A stretch of 64,000 nucleotides of DNA from Brassica napus (lineage: Eukaryota > Streptophyta > Magnoliopsida > Brassicales > Brassicaceae): assembly GCF_020379485.1 (NCBI RefSeq), contig NC_063450.1, forward strand, positions 44,854,681 to 44,918,680. The letters run 5' to 3'. Below are positions 10,922 through 21,839 of the stretch, in pieces. How positions within the stretch are numbered: the stretch's first letter is position 1; each line of letters starts with the position of its first letter. The notes beneath the pieces were generated by a model. The model was not told the origin of the DNA. It worked only from the letters and a program-made list of their open reading frames with translations, and searched no databases. The position numbers were made by a program, and so were the translations under genes.

Positions 10922-13079
10922 CACTAGAGAACATTATATTAACCCAAAATATAGGAAGTGTGTATTCTTTCCTTAAATAAAAGCTACAGAATTACCTAAT
11001 ATGATTTACATATATATGGCAATTAATGATTATGAATAATAAAGATTTGATAACAATTTTTGCATCCTTCTTCATTTTTGTTTAAATTTATATTATTAAA
11101 AAAAAATTAAACAATCACATTAACCATATAATAAAAAATTAGATTTTTTCTTATATGTTATATTTTGAATTTTTTAAAATGACTTTAAAATTACAAAAAT
11201 GAGAAAACCTTATATGTTATATTTTTTTTTAAAAAAATGACTTTAAAATACAAAAAAGAGGACATCTTATATGATATATTTTTCTTATATGTTAGAATTT
11301 TCTTATATGTTATATTTTGATTTTTTTTAAAATGACTTTAAATTACAAAAATGTAAGTTTTCCTTAAGTATACGACTAAAAACATTAAAATGACATGTAA
11401 CAATTCGATGGTTGATTTGAAGGCTTTCAAAACCATATGGAAGATAAGTGTCAAAATAATTTAACTGTGGAAACAATATTGTTCACTTTTTTCAAGAATG
11501 TGTTCGAGGGAAAAATAAGGTTTTTATGTCATAATTTGTTTAATGTCCACTAGAGAACATTATATTAACTTAAAATGTAAGAAGTGTGTATTCTTTCCTT
11601 AAATAAAAGCTACAGAATTACCTAATATGATTTACATATATATGACCATTAATGATTATGAATAATAAAGATTTGATAACAATTTTTGCATCCTTCTTCA
11701 TTTTTGTTTAATTTTATATTATTAAAAAAATAAACAATCACATTAACCATATAATAAAAAAATTAGATTTTTTTCTTATATGTTATATTTTGAATTTTTT
11801 AAAATGACTTTAAATTACAAAAATGAGGAAACCTTATATGTTATATTTTTTTTAAAACGACTTTAAAATACAAAAATGAGGACACCTTATATGTTATATT
11901 TTTCTTATATGTTAGATTTTTTCTTATATGTTATATTTTGAATTCTTTAAAATGACTTTAAATTACAAAAATGTAAGTTTTCCTTAAGTATACGACAAAA
12001 AAATTAAAATGACATGTATCAGTTTTGTGTTAAAAAAAAAGAAGACATGTATCAGTTTAAGGGTTGATTTGAAAGCTTTCAAAAACATATGTAAAATAAA
12101 AGTCAAAATAATTTAACTGTGAAAACAATACTGTTTACTTTTTCAAGAATGTGTTCGAGGAAAAAATAAGGTTTTTATGTCATAATTTGTTTAATGTACA
12201 CTAGAGAACATTATATTAACCTAAAATATAAGAAGTGTGTATTCTTTCCCTAAATAAAAGCTACAAAATTACCTAATATGATTTACATATATATGACAAT
12301 TAATGATTATAAATAATAAAGATTTGATAACAATTTTTTCATCCTTCTTCATTTTGTTTAATTTTATATTATTAAAAAAAATAAACAATCACATTAACCA
12401 TATAATAAAAAAATTAGATTTTTTCTTATATGTTATATTTTGATTTTTTTAAATGACTTTAAATTATAAAAATGAGGAAACATTATATGTTATATATATT
12501 TTTTAAACGACTTTAAAATACAAAAATGAGGACACCTTATATGTTATATTTTTCTTATATGTTAGATCTTTTCGTATATGTTATATTTTGAATTTTTTAA
12601 AACGACTTTAAATTACAAAAAGGTAAGTTTTTCTTAAGTATACGACTAAAAACATTAAAATGACATGTATCAATTCAATGGTTGATTTGAAAGCTTTCAA
12701 AACCATATGGAAGATAAAAGTCAAAATAATTCAACTGTGAAAAAATACTGTTCACTTTTTCAAGAATGTGTTCGAGGAAAAAGATAAGGTTTTTATGTCA
12801 TAATTTGTTTAATGTACACTAGAGAACATTATATTAACCTAAAATATAAGAAGTGTGTATTCTTTTCCTAAATAAAAGCTACGAAATTACCTAATATGAT
12901 TTACATATATATGACAATTAATGATTATAAATAATAAAGATTTGATAACAATTTTTGCATCCTTCTTCATTTTGTTTAATTTTATATTATTAAAAAAAAT
13001 AAACAATCACATTAACCATATAATAAAAAAATTAGATTTTTTTTTATGTTATATTTGATTTTTTTAAAATGACTTTAAA
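10922..13079. repeat. Tandem repeat of ~0.62 kb inside the Helitron
   Basis: The landmark CACTAGAGAACATTATATTA recurs at 10922, 11548, 12199 and 12817 (spacings 626, 651 and 618). The fourth unit is split by the MULE and resumes at 22616, running to about 22965. Within each unit a smaller motif CTTATATGTTATATTTT recurs next to GACTTTAAA(A)TACAAAAA. The 651-bp unit is longer because of a 33-bp micro-insertion at 12026-12058. Confidence 0.9.
12011..12058. repeat. Micro-insertion with 15-bp direct repeats and a visible empty site
   Basis: GACATGTATCAGTTT occurs at 12011-12025 and 12044-12058 around the filler TGTGTTAAAAAAAAAGAA. Sister units of the tandem repeat (near 11392, 12661 and 22806) have only one copy of the corresponding sequence and no filler. 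This proves that the filler and the second repeat were gained. Confidence 0.9.
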
Positions 13080-13088
13080 TTATAAAAA

Positions 13089-13128
13089 GGGCTTTTTGCA
13101 AAAGTGACTCAAAACTTGGAGTCAAACA
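13089..13128 (+). repeat. Left terminal inverted repeat of the MULE
   Basis: It pairs with 22567-22606. Positions 13104-13127 are identical to the reverse complement of the right end. That core holds GACTC and GAGTC in mirror orientation, a likely transposase-binding site by analogy with other MULEs. Confidence 0.92.
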
Positions 13129-13677
13129 GAAAACTAACCTTTTCTTTTGACTCCTTTTTTTTTTGAGATTTTAACCCCACACCTGCATTTTATCTACGAA
13201 AATGCCATTAACATTTTTTTTTTTTTTCGAAAATGGCTTCTTTACTGTCTCAACCTCATCTTCTTCAAGTATTTACAATATTGCCACTGCAATGAATAGT
13301 GGCAACAACCTTGTACGAACTGTTTGGAGCTTTTAATGCCCTTTAATGCACGTAAATCTCTTTACACTCTCTCTGTTTCAATTGTTATGAACTAAAAACA
13401 ACATTTCTTTCACTTTCTCTCTATATTCATCCAAAAAACTCAAGCTTTTGATTCAAAATATGGGCTATGGTTGACAGAGCCATATTTCTTTCGTTTTGAC
13501 TTACGGTTGCTTTCGTTTGAGGTTCTGGGTGGTTGGAGAAGACCCTGTGTGCAAACGAAGTCATCTCACCTAGTTTAAGGTACGAATTTGAATTTTTTTC
13601 AAGATCTGTTCGCGTAGAAGACTTACTAGTAAGTCATCTGTATGTAGAAGACTTACTGATGAGTCTTCTGGTCAAAC

Positions 13678-14373
13678 GGACGACTTAAATTAAGTCGTCC
13701 AGCTTTGTTTGTTAAAAAAAAACACTCCAGACGACTTATATATACGTCGTCTACGAGAAACGGGCTAGTTTTGCATTTGACCGAATCGTGTCAGATCTTT
13801 GACTATTTCTGGACGACTTATAATTCAGTCGTCTCTGGGAAAGTTAAAATTTCAATATTTTATGAAAACTTGACGACTTACGTGTAAGTCGTCCTAGGTT
13901 AGTTTTGTAATTGAAAAATAAAACTTCATAATTTAACTTTAACCAGACGACTTAATATAAAGTCGTCCCTCCAGAAGACTTAATTTAAAGTCGTCCGGGG
14001 AAAGCAAAGTCGTCCAGAATTTTTCCCAATTTTCTGGTCAAACCTTGCTTATCCCGGACGACCTTAAATTAAGTCGTTTAGCTGGACGACTTTCATCTAA
14101 GTCGTCTGGAGAAAGTTAAATTTCAAGTTTTATTTTTCAATTACAAAACTAACCTAGGACGACTTACACGTAAGTCGTCAAGTTTTCATAAAATATTGAA
14201 ATTTTAACTTTCCCAGAGACGACTGAATTATAAGTCGTCCAGAAATAGTCAAAGATCTGACACGATTCGGTCAAATGCAAAACTAGCCCGTTTCTCGTAG
14301 ACGACTTATATATAAGTCGTCTGAAGTTTTTTTTTTAACAAACAAAGCCGGACGACTTAGAATTAAGTCGTCC
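13678..14373. repeat. Long inverted repeat (arms about 280 bp) upstream of the transposase start
   Basis: The arm from 13678 to about 13965 is nearly the exact reverse complement of about 14085-14373. Shared landmarks include TTTGTTTGTTAAAAAAAAA, CGAGAAACGGGCTAGTTTTG, GACCGAATCGTGTCAGATC and the CTAGG(T)TTAGTTTTGTAATTG block. The loop is roughly 120 bp. A transcript through this region would fold into a hairpin of about 280 base pairs. A candidate splice donor (AAG|GTACGA at 13579/13580) and the acceptor at 14524 would place the whole structure inside a leader intron. Confidence 0.92.
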
Positions 14374-14524
14374 CTTTTAATTTTCAATTGCAAAAGTGAC
14401 CTCTTTAGACGACTTACCTTTAAGTCTTCTGGACGACTTAATGCTAAGTCGTCTGCGGCAATGTTTATTGAACTTCTTCATTTTCTCTATGTTTACTAAT
14501 GTGTTTTATTTTGAATATTTGCAG

Positions 14525-16960
14525 ATGATTTTTCAGTTACATGCAGTGTATGGAGAATGGTTGTTGAGAGATTTCCGTTGGGATTTTGTGGTTGATGATC
14601 TCAAAGGAGCAAGATTGTTTTTATTGAATGAAGATTCAACACATGCTGAACTTGTTGCAATGGCTCAAGAAGATTATAACCTGGACATGAGAACAGTGAG
14701 TGTGGAGATTAGCTACTCATTACCAGCAGAAATGATGATGGCTCCAGGCAGTCTTCCCATTCATGTTACAAGTGATAGACAAGTTCGAAACTTGCTGGAG
14801 ATACTCAAAACCCATAGAGTATGTCTTTGTGTATCAAGCCGCAGCAAGGTCGAAACGGTTTCAGAGAAAAGGGATATTGATGAAGCTGGTGAATGGGAAA
14901 AAGATGTTGGTGATAATGATGAAGCTGGTGAATGGGAAGAAGATGTTGGTGATGATGATGAAGCTGGTGAATGGGAAGAAGATGTTGGTGATGATGATGA
15001 AGCTGATGAATGTTTTGAAGATGTTGGTGATAATGAGTTTGTTGAAGATGAAAATCAAGATGGGGAGGAGGAAAATGGGGAGGAGGATGCTGATAATTCT
15101 ATTGTTGGTGAAACGGATCAGAATGGTGGGGATTACAGTCTTTATGGAAAGGTTCCAGATGAGGACGAGGAAGATGATGATAATATTTGTTTTGAAGAAA
15201 TCCAAAAGACATATGCTAAGACAAATGCTATTGAAGGAGGAAAATCGAATGGTACCAGTATCTATGTCAACCAGAGTTTTGTTAGCAAGGGTGCACTGCT
15301 TTCAGAGCTGCGGTTGGCAGCAGTGAGGGGTAAGTTTTCTTTCAGATTATACAAATCAACGAAAACTCTCGTTGTGGCAACATGTCGGGTTAGCTATTGT
15401 GGATGGAAGGTCAGAGCGAGTGTCAAACATGGGACAAACACGTTTTGGGTAACAAAGTATGTGGAAAAACATTTATGCTCAGCGGGAGACCGAATCGCTC
15501 AGCGGAGACACTGTACTCCGAAGTATGTAGGTAGTCTTTTCATTGATCGTGTTGGAATCATTGATGGGATAACTCCGCAGCATATCACTGATGCAATGAG
15601 GAACATGTTTGGCATGGCGCTTGATTACACCACTTCATACAGAGCACTGTTATATGCACAAAGATTGGTGAGAGGATCAGCAGAAGAAGGGTATTCGCGT
15701 CTGGCATCATATCTCGAGCAAATCTCCATTGCAAATCCTGATTCTATCACGGCGATAGAACTTGATTCTATGAAAAGATTTAAGTATCTATTTCTCTCTT
15801 TTGGAGCTTCTATCAAAGGTTTTAAGTATCAGAGAAGGGTCATTGTGGTGGATGGAACTCACCTAAGTGGAAAGTATGGAGGAACTATGTTAGTTGCAGC
15901 CGCACAAGATGGCAATTTTCAGATATTCCCATTGGCTTTTGGGATCGTGGATGAGGAAGATATACCTTCTTGGGAATGGTTTTTCACAAAATTGGCTAGT
16001 TGTATATCTCATGACAAGCCTCTGGTGATAGTCTCCGACCGGCACAAGGCCATTAAAAGTGCGTGTGATAAGGTGTTTCCTTGGGCAACCCGAGGAATAT
16101 GTTATTATCACCTTCAAGATAACATTGTCAAAAAGTTTAAAGGGAAACATCTCATGTACTTGGTGAAAGGGGCTGCTTATGCTCACACGGTTTACGATTT
16201 TGACCGGTACATGGCTGAGATACGGAGTGCAAACCCGGAACTTGCAACGTATTTGGAGAAAGCCGACGTCAGGCTATGGTCAAGGGTTTATTGTAAGGGG
16301 AACAGGTTCAACATAAAAACAAGCAACATTGCTGAATCTATTAATTCCGCACTGAAGCGAGCAAGAGGATTTCCGATTACGTTCCTGCTGGAGTTCATAA
16401 GGCAGAAGTTAGGAAAATGGTATTGGAAAAGGAGACAAGATGCTTTGAGTCTCACAACTGAACATAGCGGGGGTGTTGAATACTTGCTTGCTGTTCGAGA
16501 AGAGATAGCGGATACGATGACGGTCGAACCAATTGATGGATGGCATTTCTTTGTCAAAGGTGGCAAAATGGACTGTGTGGTTGATTTGGAACATGCAAAG
16601 TGTGATTGTGGTGTCTATGGAGTGGAGAAAATACCTTGCTCTCATGCTATAGCTGCTGGAATACATGCTGGTTTGCATATCTCCACACTTGTATGTCCAC
16701 TGTACTCAAAGAATTATCTGTATGCAGGATACTCAGAGAATATATATCCTATCGTGTCACAACATATTGAGGAACGAGAATGCTTTCCTCCAGAACTAAA
16801 GCGTGGTCGGGGGAGACCGAAGAAATCAAGATGGCAATCTTGGTTGGAGCTATCTAGGATGAGAGGACACAAACCCAGGAAGAAACACAGGGCACGGAGA
16901 TGCTCAAACTGCAAGGAAACTGGCCATACGAAACCACAATGTACACAACCAGTTGACTAG
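14525..16960 (+). CDS. MURA-type Mutator transposase
   Basis: This encodes an 811-residue transposase that should excise and insert the surrounding MULE. I start it at the ATG right after a TTTGCAG acceptor. The upstream open frame would translate the palindromic repeats and begins with GTG. Order of parts: an N-terminal PB1-like region; an acidic block with about four DEAGEWEEDVGDD-type repeats; a MuDR DNA-binding domain (about residues 235-330); the DDE nuclease with Asp443 (VVDGTHL), Asp505 (VSDRHKA) and probable Glu604 (NIAESIN); a SWIM zinc finger (Cys693, Cys695, Cys705, His707); an AT-hook-like RGRGRPKK near 760; and a CCHC knuckle (Cys793, Cys796, His801, Cys806). No stop or frameshift interrupts it. 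It is convergent with the protease gene. Confidence 0.95.
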   Translation: MIFQLHAVYGEWLLRDFRWDFVVDDLKGARLFLLNEDSTHAELVAMAQEDYNLDMRTVSVEISYSLPAEMMMAPGSLPIHVTSDRQVRNLLEILKTHRVCLCVSSRSKVETVSEKRDIDEAGEWEKDVGDNDEAGEWEEDVGDDDEAGEWEEDVGDDDEADECFEDVGDNEFVEDENQDGEEENGEEDADNSIVGETDQNGGDYSLYGKVPDEDEEDDDNICFEEIQKTYAKTNAIEGGKSNGTSIYVNQSFVSKGALLSELRLAAVRGKFSFRLYKSTKTLVVATCRVSYCGWKVRASVKHGTNTFWVTKYVEKHLCSAGDRIAQRRHCTPKYVGSLFIDRVGIIDGITPQHITDAMRNMFGMALDYTTSYRALLYAQRLVRGSAEEGYSRLASYLEQISIANPDSITAIELDSMKRFKYLFLSFGASIKGFKYQRRVIVVDGTHLSGKYGGTMLVAAAQDGNFQIFPLAFGIVDEEDIPSWEWFFTKLASCISHDKPLVIVSDRHKAIKSACDKVFPWATRGICYYHLQDNIVKKFKGKHLMYLVKGAAYAHTVYDFDRYMAEIRSANPELATYLEKADVRLWSRVYCKGNRFNIKTSNIAESINSALKRARGFPITFLLEFIRQKLGKWYWKRRQDALSLTTEHSGGVEYLLAVREEIADTMTVEPIDGWHFFVKGGKMDCVVDLEHAKCDCGVYGVEKIPCSHAIAAGIHAGLHISTLVCPLYSKNYLYAGYSENIYPIVSQHIEERECFPPELKRGRGRPKKSRWQSWLELSRMRGHKPRKKHRARRCSNCKETGHTKPQCTQPVD

Positions 16961-17500
16961 TTGTCCAGACGACCTAAATTTAAGTCGTCCAGTCTTGATT
17001 ACCCGTCCAGACGACTAAATTTTTAGTCGTCCAGTGTATTTTATTTTTAGACGACCTTCTACTAAGTCGTCCAGTGTATTTTATTTTTAGACGACCTTCT
17101 ACTATCCCTTCAAGTGTATTTTATTTTTAGACTACCTTCTACTATCCCTTCAAGTGTATTTTATTTTTAGACTACCTTCTACTATCCCTTCAATTGTATT
17201 TTATTTTTAGACTACCTTCTACTAAGTCGTCCAGTGTATTTTATTTTTAGAAGTCCAGTGTAAGTCGTCCAGTGTATTTTATTTTTAGAAGTCCAGTGTA
17301 AGTCGTCCAGTTGGAAAACCTTCCAGACGACTTATAATAAGTCGTCCAAACCTTCTAGACGACTTATTTGTAAGTCGTCCAGTTGGAAAACCTTCCAGAC
17401 GACTTATAATAAGTCGTCCAAACCTTCTAGACGACTTATTTGTAAGTCGTCAAGTTGGAAAACCTTCCAGACGACTTATTTCTTCCAGACAACTTATATA
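16961..17500. repeat. Palindrome-rich minisatellite between the MULE genes
   Basis: Tandem ~49-bp units of the form GTGTATTTTATTTTTAGAC plus (G/T)ACCTTCTACTA run from about 17030 to 17270. They are followed by palindrome pairs with CCAGTTGGAAAACCTTCC spacers, duplicated at about 17308-17375 and 17373-17445. Both genes of the element end here, so this is also their shared 3' region. Confidence 0.85.
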
Positions 17501-17597
17501 TTTACAAATCTATACAAAGACAAGCTGAAATACAAATACTTCGCTCGTTAAAAAATCATGTTCAAATACAAAGACAAGTTCAAATACAAACACAAAT

Positions 17598-20500
17598 CTA
17601 ATCATACATGCCCACGAACTTATCACCATCCACATTTTCTTTCAAATGCTGATCAACAAGCTCCTTCCATATATCCACCGCCATATTATCCCTCATTTTC
17701 TTCGCGTTGCACCTAGCAAAGTCTTTAGGGTCAAAGGAGACCCCAAGAGCATGACATTCAATGTACTTTACAGCGTACACGCCACAATCACCATTGTTGG
17801 CCGTGGGTACACCTTTCAGCGGTCTCTCATATGTGTATGGCTCCAACCCGTATTTGACCCGTATTTCGTCGGTGGCTGCGCACTCAACAAGCAGATAAGG
17901 GACCATCTGGAGAAAAGGCTCCATTATCGCATCCCATGCGTCTGGTACACTAGATGAAGGTATGCTGTCCCAGACGACTATGTGCCTCTTAGGGATCGAT
18001 ATCCAAATAGCAACCCAATGCTTGTCGTTCAAGTTCACTGGCGCATAGATATCATCAATGTCCTCCCCCCACTTCTTGTTTGATTGGCAAAATGAAGGTA
18101 TTGATCCGTCATAAAAATTCGACGCCCCACCAGGTAGAACTCTTCCTAAACCTTTGTGATCAGGTTCCGATGTTTTGAAGAGCTGATACTGCTCTCTCCA
18201 AGACTGGGAAAAGTTGTGATCCAGGAAGCACATTCGCTCGCTCCTGAAAGCTTGTGGGTTCTCCTGATACCTCTGCCTTAGCACATTAATCCAAGCATCT
18301 ATATGCTGCATATTAAATATAACAAGTTAGAAGTTACCAGACGACTTAAATATAAGTCGTCTACGTGGTCGATTTATCTTTAAGTCGTCTGGAAAGTAGT
18401 CTACTTGGACGACTTTGTAGACGACTTAAATCGTGTGCAGAAGACTTACGCAGTCTTCCAGCCATTCTCTGGCTGTCCGGAGGAAGTGGTACCACCTTGT
18501 TGGTGATGTACGTGGTTTGTCCTCGGTCTTAGTTGAATAATGACTGCAAACAAAAAAGCAATCAGTTTTGGACGACTAAATCAAGCTATTATGGGTAAAG
18601 CAATCACTTACGGATCAGTTTTCAACCAATCAGCGAGTTCCTTCAACTTATCTTTGTTTACTGGCGGAAATGGATTATAGGCTGCCACTTTATCTTTTTT
18701 TTTCTCTGCCGTATAAGGAGATCTCACAGTGGGAGCAGGTTTCTTCGCTCGTTTACTCTTTGCACGCTTGTCCAATACAACCAGGCTCGGTTCTGAAACT
18801 GGATCGCTTGGCTCGGTGGAAGCGAGGCTCGGTTGTTGATCGGTGGAAGCGAGGCTCGGTTGTTGATCGGTGGAAGCGAGGCTCGGTTGGTGATCGGTGG
18901 AAGTGACAGCAACAATCTCTTTGGAGGTGACACCATCTGCTTTATCCTCCGGCAAGATCTTATATACCGAGTTCGCCTCGGTTGCTGTATCCTCCGGCAA
19001 CCATCTCTGCAATAAAAGTTGCACACAAGTTAACCCTGGACGACTTAAATAAAAGTTGTCTGGACGACTAGTTGACCCTGGACGACTTAAATATAAATCG
19101 TCTGGACGACTAGTTGACCCTGGACGACTTAAAATTAAGTCTTCCGTGGTCAACTAGTCGTCCAGACAACTTACGTTTAAGTCGTCCAGGGTCAACTAGT
19201 CGTCCAGACAACTTTTACAGTCGTCTGGACAACTAGTTAACCCTGGATTTGATACTAACCTCTTTGATTTGAGGAGGCTGTTTCTTTTGAGGAGGAGGCT
19301 GTTTCTTTTGAGGAGGAGGAGGAGGCTGTTTCTTTTGAGGAGGAGGAGGCTGCTGTTTGGTTTGATGAGGAGGAGGCTGGTTACTAACCACGGTTTCATT
19401 GGCATGAGGGGTAGCCTGTTTGTTACTACCCCCGGTTTCTTTGGCAAGAGGGGTAGGCTGTTTATCTTGAGGGGTAGCCTGATTGGTTAGAGGTGGAGGG
19501 GTAGCCTGATTGGTGACACCAACCTTCTTCTCCACAGCTTCCAATCTATCGGACAACTTCCTAAACTCCCTCATGCACTTATTAAACCCTTCTTTCATGC
19601 AGTCAGCTACGCCCTTGAACATAATTTCCAAATCCTCTCTGGTCACCCCTCTAGCCTCTTCTCTAGCCTCTTCACTAGCCACTTTAGGAGCCTCTTTACG
19701 AGCTTTCTTCCGAGGTCTTGGATTGTCTTCCTCCTCCTCCTCCTCCTCCTCCAACACAACCATCTCTTTGGCTTTCTTCGATGGAGTCACAACCTTAGGT
19801 TTTGTATTGACCTTAGTACCAGTGACTTCCCAGCAATCCATGGTCCACTTCCACGGTCTCCGCTCATACATGACTTTAATGATGTTCTCCGCGGGCAGGT
19901 CCTCAACATCAGAGTCCCATTTTGGCCACATTTCACTAATGTCCTTCTCAACAAAGTTGATCACGCGGGTCTGCAGTAAATAGAAGAATCGAGTTAGATA
20001 TTTGAAAAAAAATACTAAATAGACGACTTAATTATAAGTCGTCTACAAACAGACGACTTATAATAAGTCGTCTAATAAGTCGTCCAGCTGGAAGACTTTC
20101 CAGACGACTTAATTAAGTCGTCCGATAAGTCGTCCAGCTGGGAAGACTTTCCAGACGACTTAATTAAGTCGTCCGATAAGTCGTCCAGCTGGGAAGACTT
20201 TCCAGACGACTTAATTAAGTCGTCCGATAAGTCGTCCAGCTGGACGACCTTCCAGACGACTTATTATAAGTCGTCTGCGCAGTCTTTTGGATTGAAGTAA
20301 ATACCTGACTCAAGATAGCAGCTTTCATTGATCTGCGGCCTCTGCTGCCCTCGTAAGCCAGTATCGGTGGAGACGGACTGTCTGCTCTGGGACCACCAAT
20401 ACTAGCACCCAATTCCGGCATAGCTGTGTACGTCCAGACCTGAAGAACTTGTATAAACCCATCCACGGTGTAACAGCCAGCAATTTCTTTGTTCCACAAA

Positions 20501-21357
20501 GAGTCCATCAGCACCTTAAACGCGACTCTCCCCCATGGATAATTCTCAAACCGTTCTAAATCCATCACTAGCCTTGCCAGAGTAGATCGTGTAGCGGTTG
20601 AAAACTTTCTCCCTTCAATGAATCCAGTGAAGATGGAGAGGTACGCGAGCCGCTTGCGATCTTCCCTGGACCAATCCCCGCATCTCTTCAGTGCTGCTAT
20701 TATCTGATCAGTAGTTGGCCCAGCTTCCAGATGAACTCCCAGCATCCCCCAGAAAGAAACCATCTCTTGGGTAACGTCACATTTTGGTGTCTCAAGGTCC
20801 TCGATGTACTCGCAGTTTAGACCAGTGAGGTTTTCAAACTCTAACAGTGAAAACCTCAAAGGTTCTGGACCAACGAGAGACCACATCTCATACTTCTTCT
20901 TAATGTCCAGCTTGAAACTGAGCATGTAGTGAACCAGCCTTGAAGCCCAACCAAATCCCTGCTCCTTGAACTTGATGAAAACTCCCAAACTCGACTCCTT
21001 GAGCTCTTCAAATTCGTCATCAGTAAGAGCTTCCCTAAGAGCAGTATGCAACTTGCTGTTATCCGTATGATACGAAATGCTATTGTGGGCTTCTGGCTCT
21101 TCCCCTGATGTGTATAACCTACGGGGGAGTTCTGGAATATCCATCCTTTTTGTCTGCAAAATAATCAAAGACAACAATATAAGTCCAGACGACTTATAAT
21201 TAAGTCATCTGGAAAGTCTTCCAAATGGACGACTTATATTTAAGTCATCTACTAAGTCGTCCAGTTGGAAGACTTTCCAGACGACTTAAATTACTTACAA
21301 GTCTTCCAGTACAAAGCGGACCTGATTAGTCGCAGAACGAGTTGGAGTACTCGTCAT
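17598..21357 (-). CDS. DUF1985/Ulp1-like (C48) cysteine protease carried by the MULE
   Basis: I assembled six exons with consistent GT-AG sites and phases: 21357-21322, 21153-20305, 19970-19260, 19006-18612, 18543-18450 and 18305-17598, giving 930 residues. The N-terminal third is DUF1985-like (SLLEFENLTGLNCEYIE region). The middle is low-complexity and charged: an acidic run beside a basic PRPRKKARKE likely nuclear signal, a Pro/Gln/Lys repeat, and four QPSLAST units. The C-terminus is a Ulp1 fold with His791 (DKHW), Asp808 (VWDS) and Cys869 (GDCGVY), so it looks catalytically complete. Ulp1 enzymes remove SUMO. That this one does so is inference, and its role in transposition is unknown. 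All introns carry GACGACTTA-type repeat sequence, though the 68-nt intron 4 has only a half-unit. The first exon encodes just twelve residues. Confidence 0.88.
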
Positions 21358-21465
21358 TGCGGTTATAGATCTGAAAAAATAAACGTGAAACGGTGAGAAT
21401 AAGTAAATTGATAGAGACAACGTTTTATGTTCATCTTTTCCTCGAGATTGATGACTTAGCGGCGT

Positions 21466-21720
21466 TAGGGTTTACAGAGAAACGGCGCTAAGGTTTACAG
21501 AGAAGAAGCGGCGGCGCTAGGGTTTAGAAGAAGCGGCGGCGCTAGTGTTTAGAGGAAGCGGCGGTGAGAACGTTGGTGACCACGGTGGCGAGGGCGACGG
21601 TTTGTTCGGAAATAGTGGAAGCGGCGGCGCTAGGGTTTAGAGGAATCGGCGGCGCTAGGGTTTAGAGGAATCGGCGGCGCTAGGGTTAGAAGAAGCTGCG
21701 GCGACAACGGTGAGAATGAA
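21466..21720. repeat. GC-rich minisatellite upstream of the protease gene
   Basis: Units of about 27 bp based on GCGGCGGCGCTAGGGTTTAG recur about six times with variation. It lies just upstream of the first protease exon and is probably promoter or 5' untranslated DNA. CTAGGGTTT resembles a telobox, an element found in many plant promoters. Confidence 0.8.
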
Positions 21721-21839
21721 GTGAGATAGATAGCCGACGTTGAGAACGATGGTTTGTTCGGAAATCGTGGGAATTCGAAATCGCCTTTGAGAGAGAACTG
21801 TTAGGGTTTCTGAATTTCGCGAAAAATGAAACAAAAAAA

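Noticed and set aside
14396..14524. N-terminal extension of the MURA frame
   Set aside because: It begins with GTG and translates palindromic repeat DNA. A splice acceptor sits directly before the ATG at 14525.
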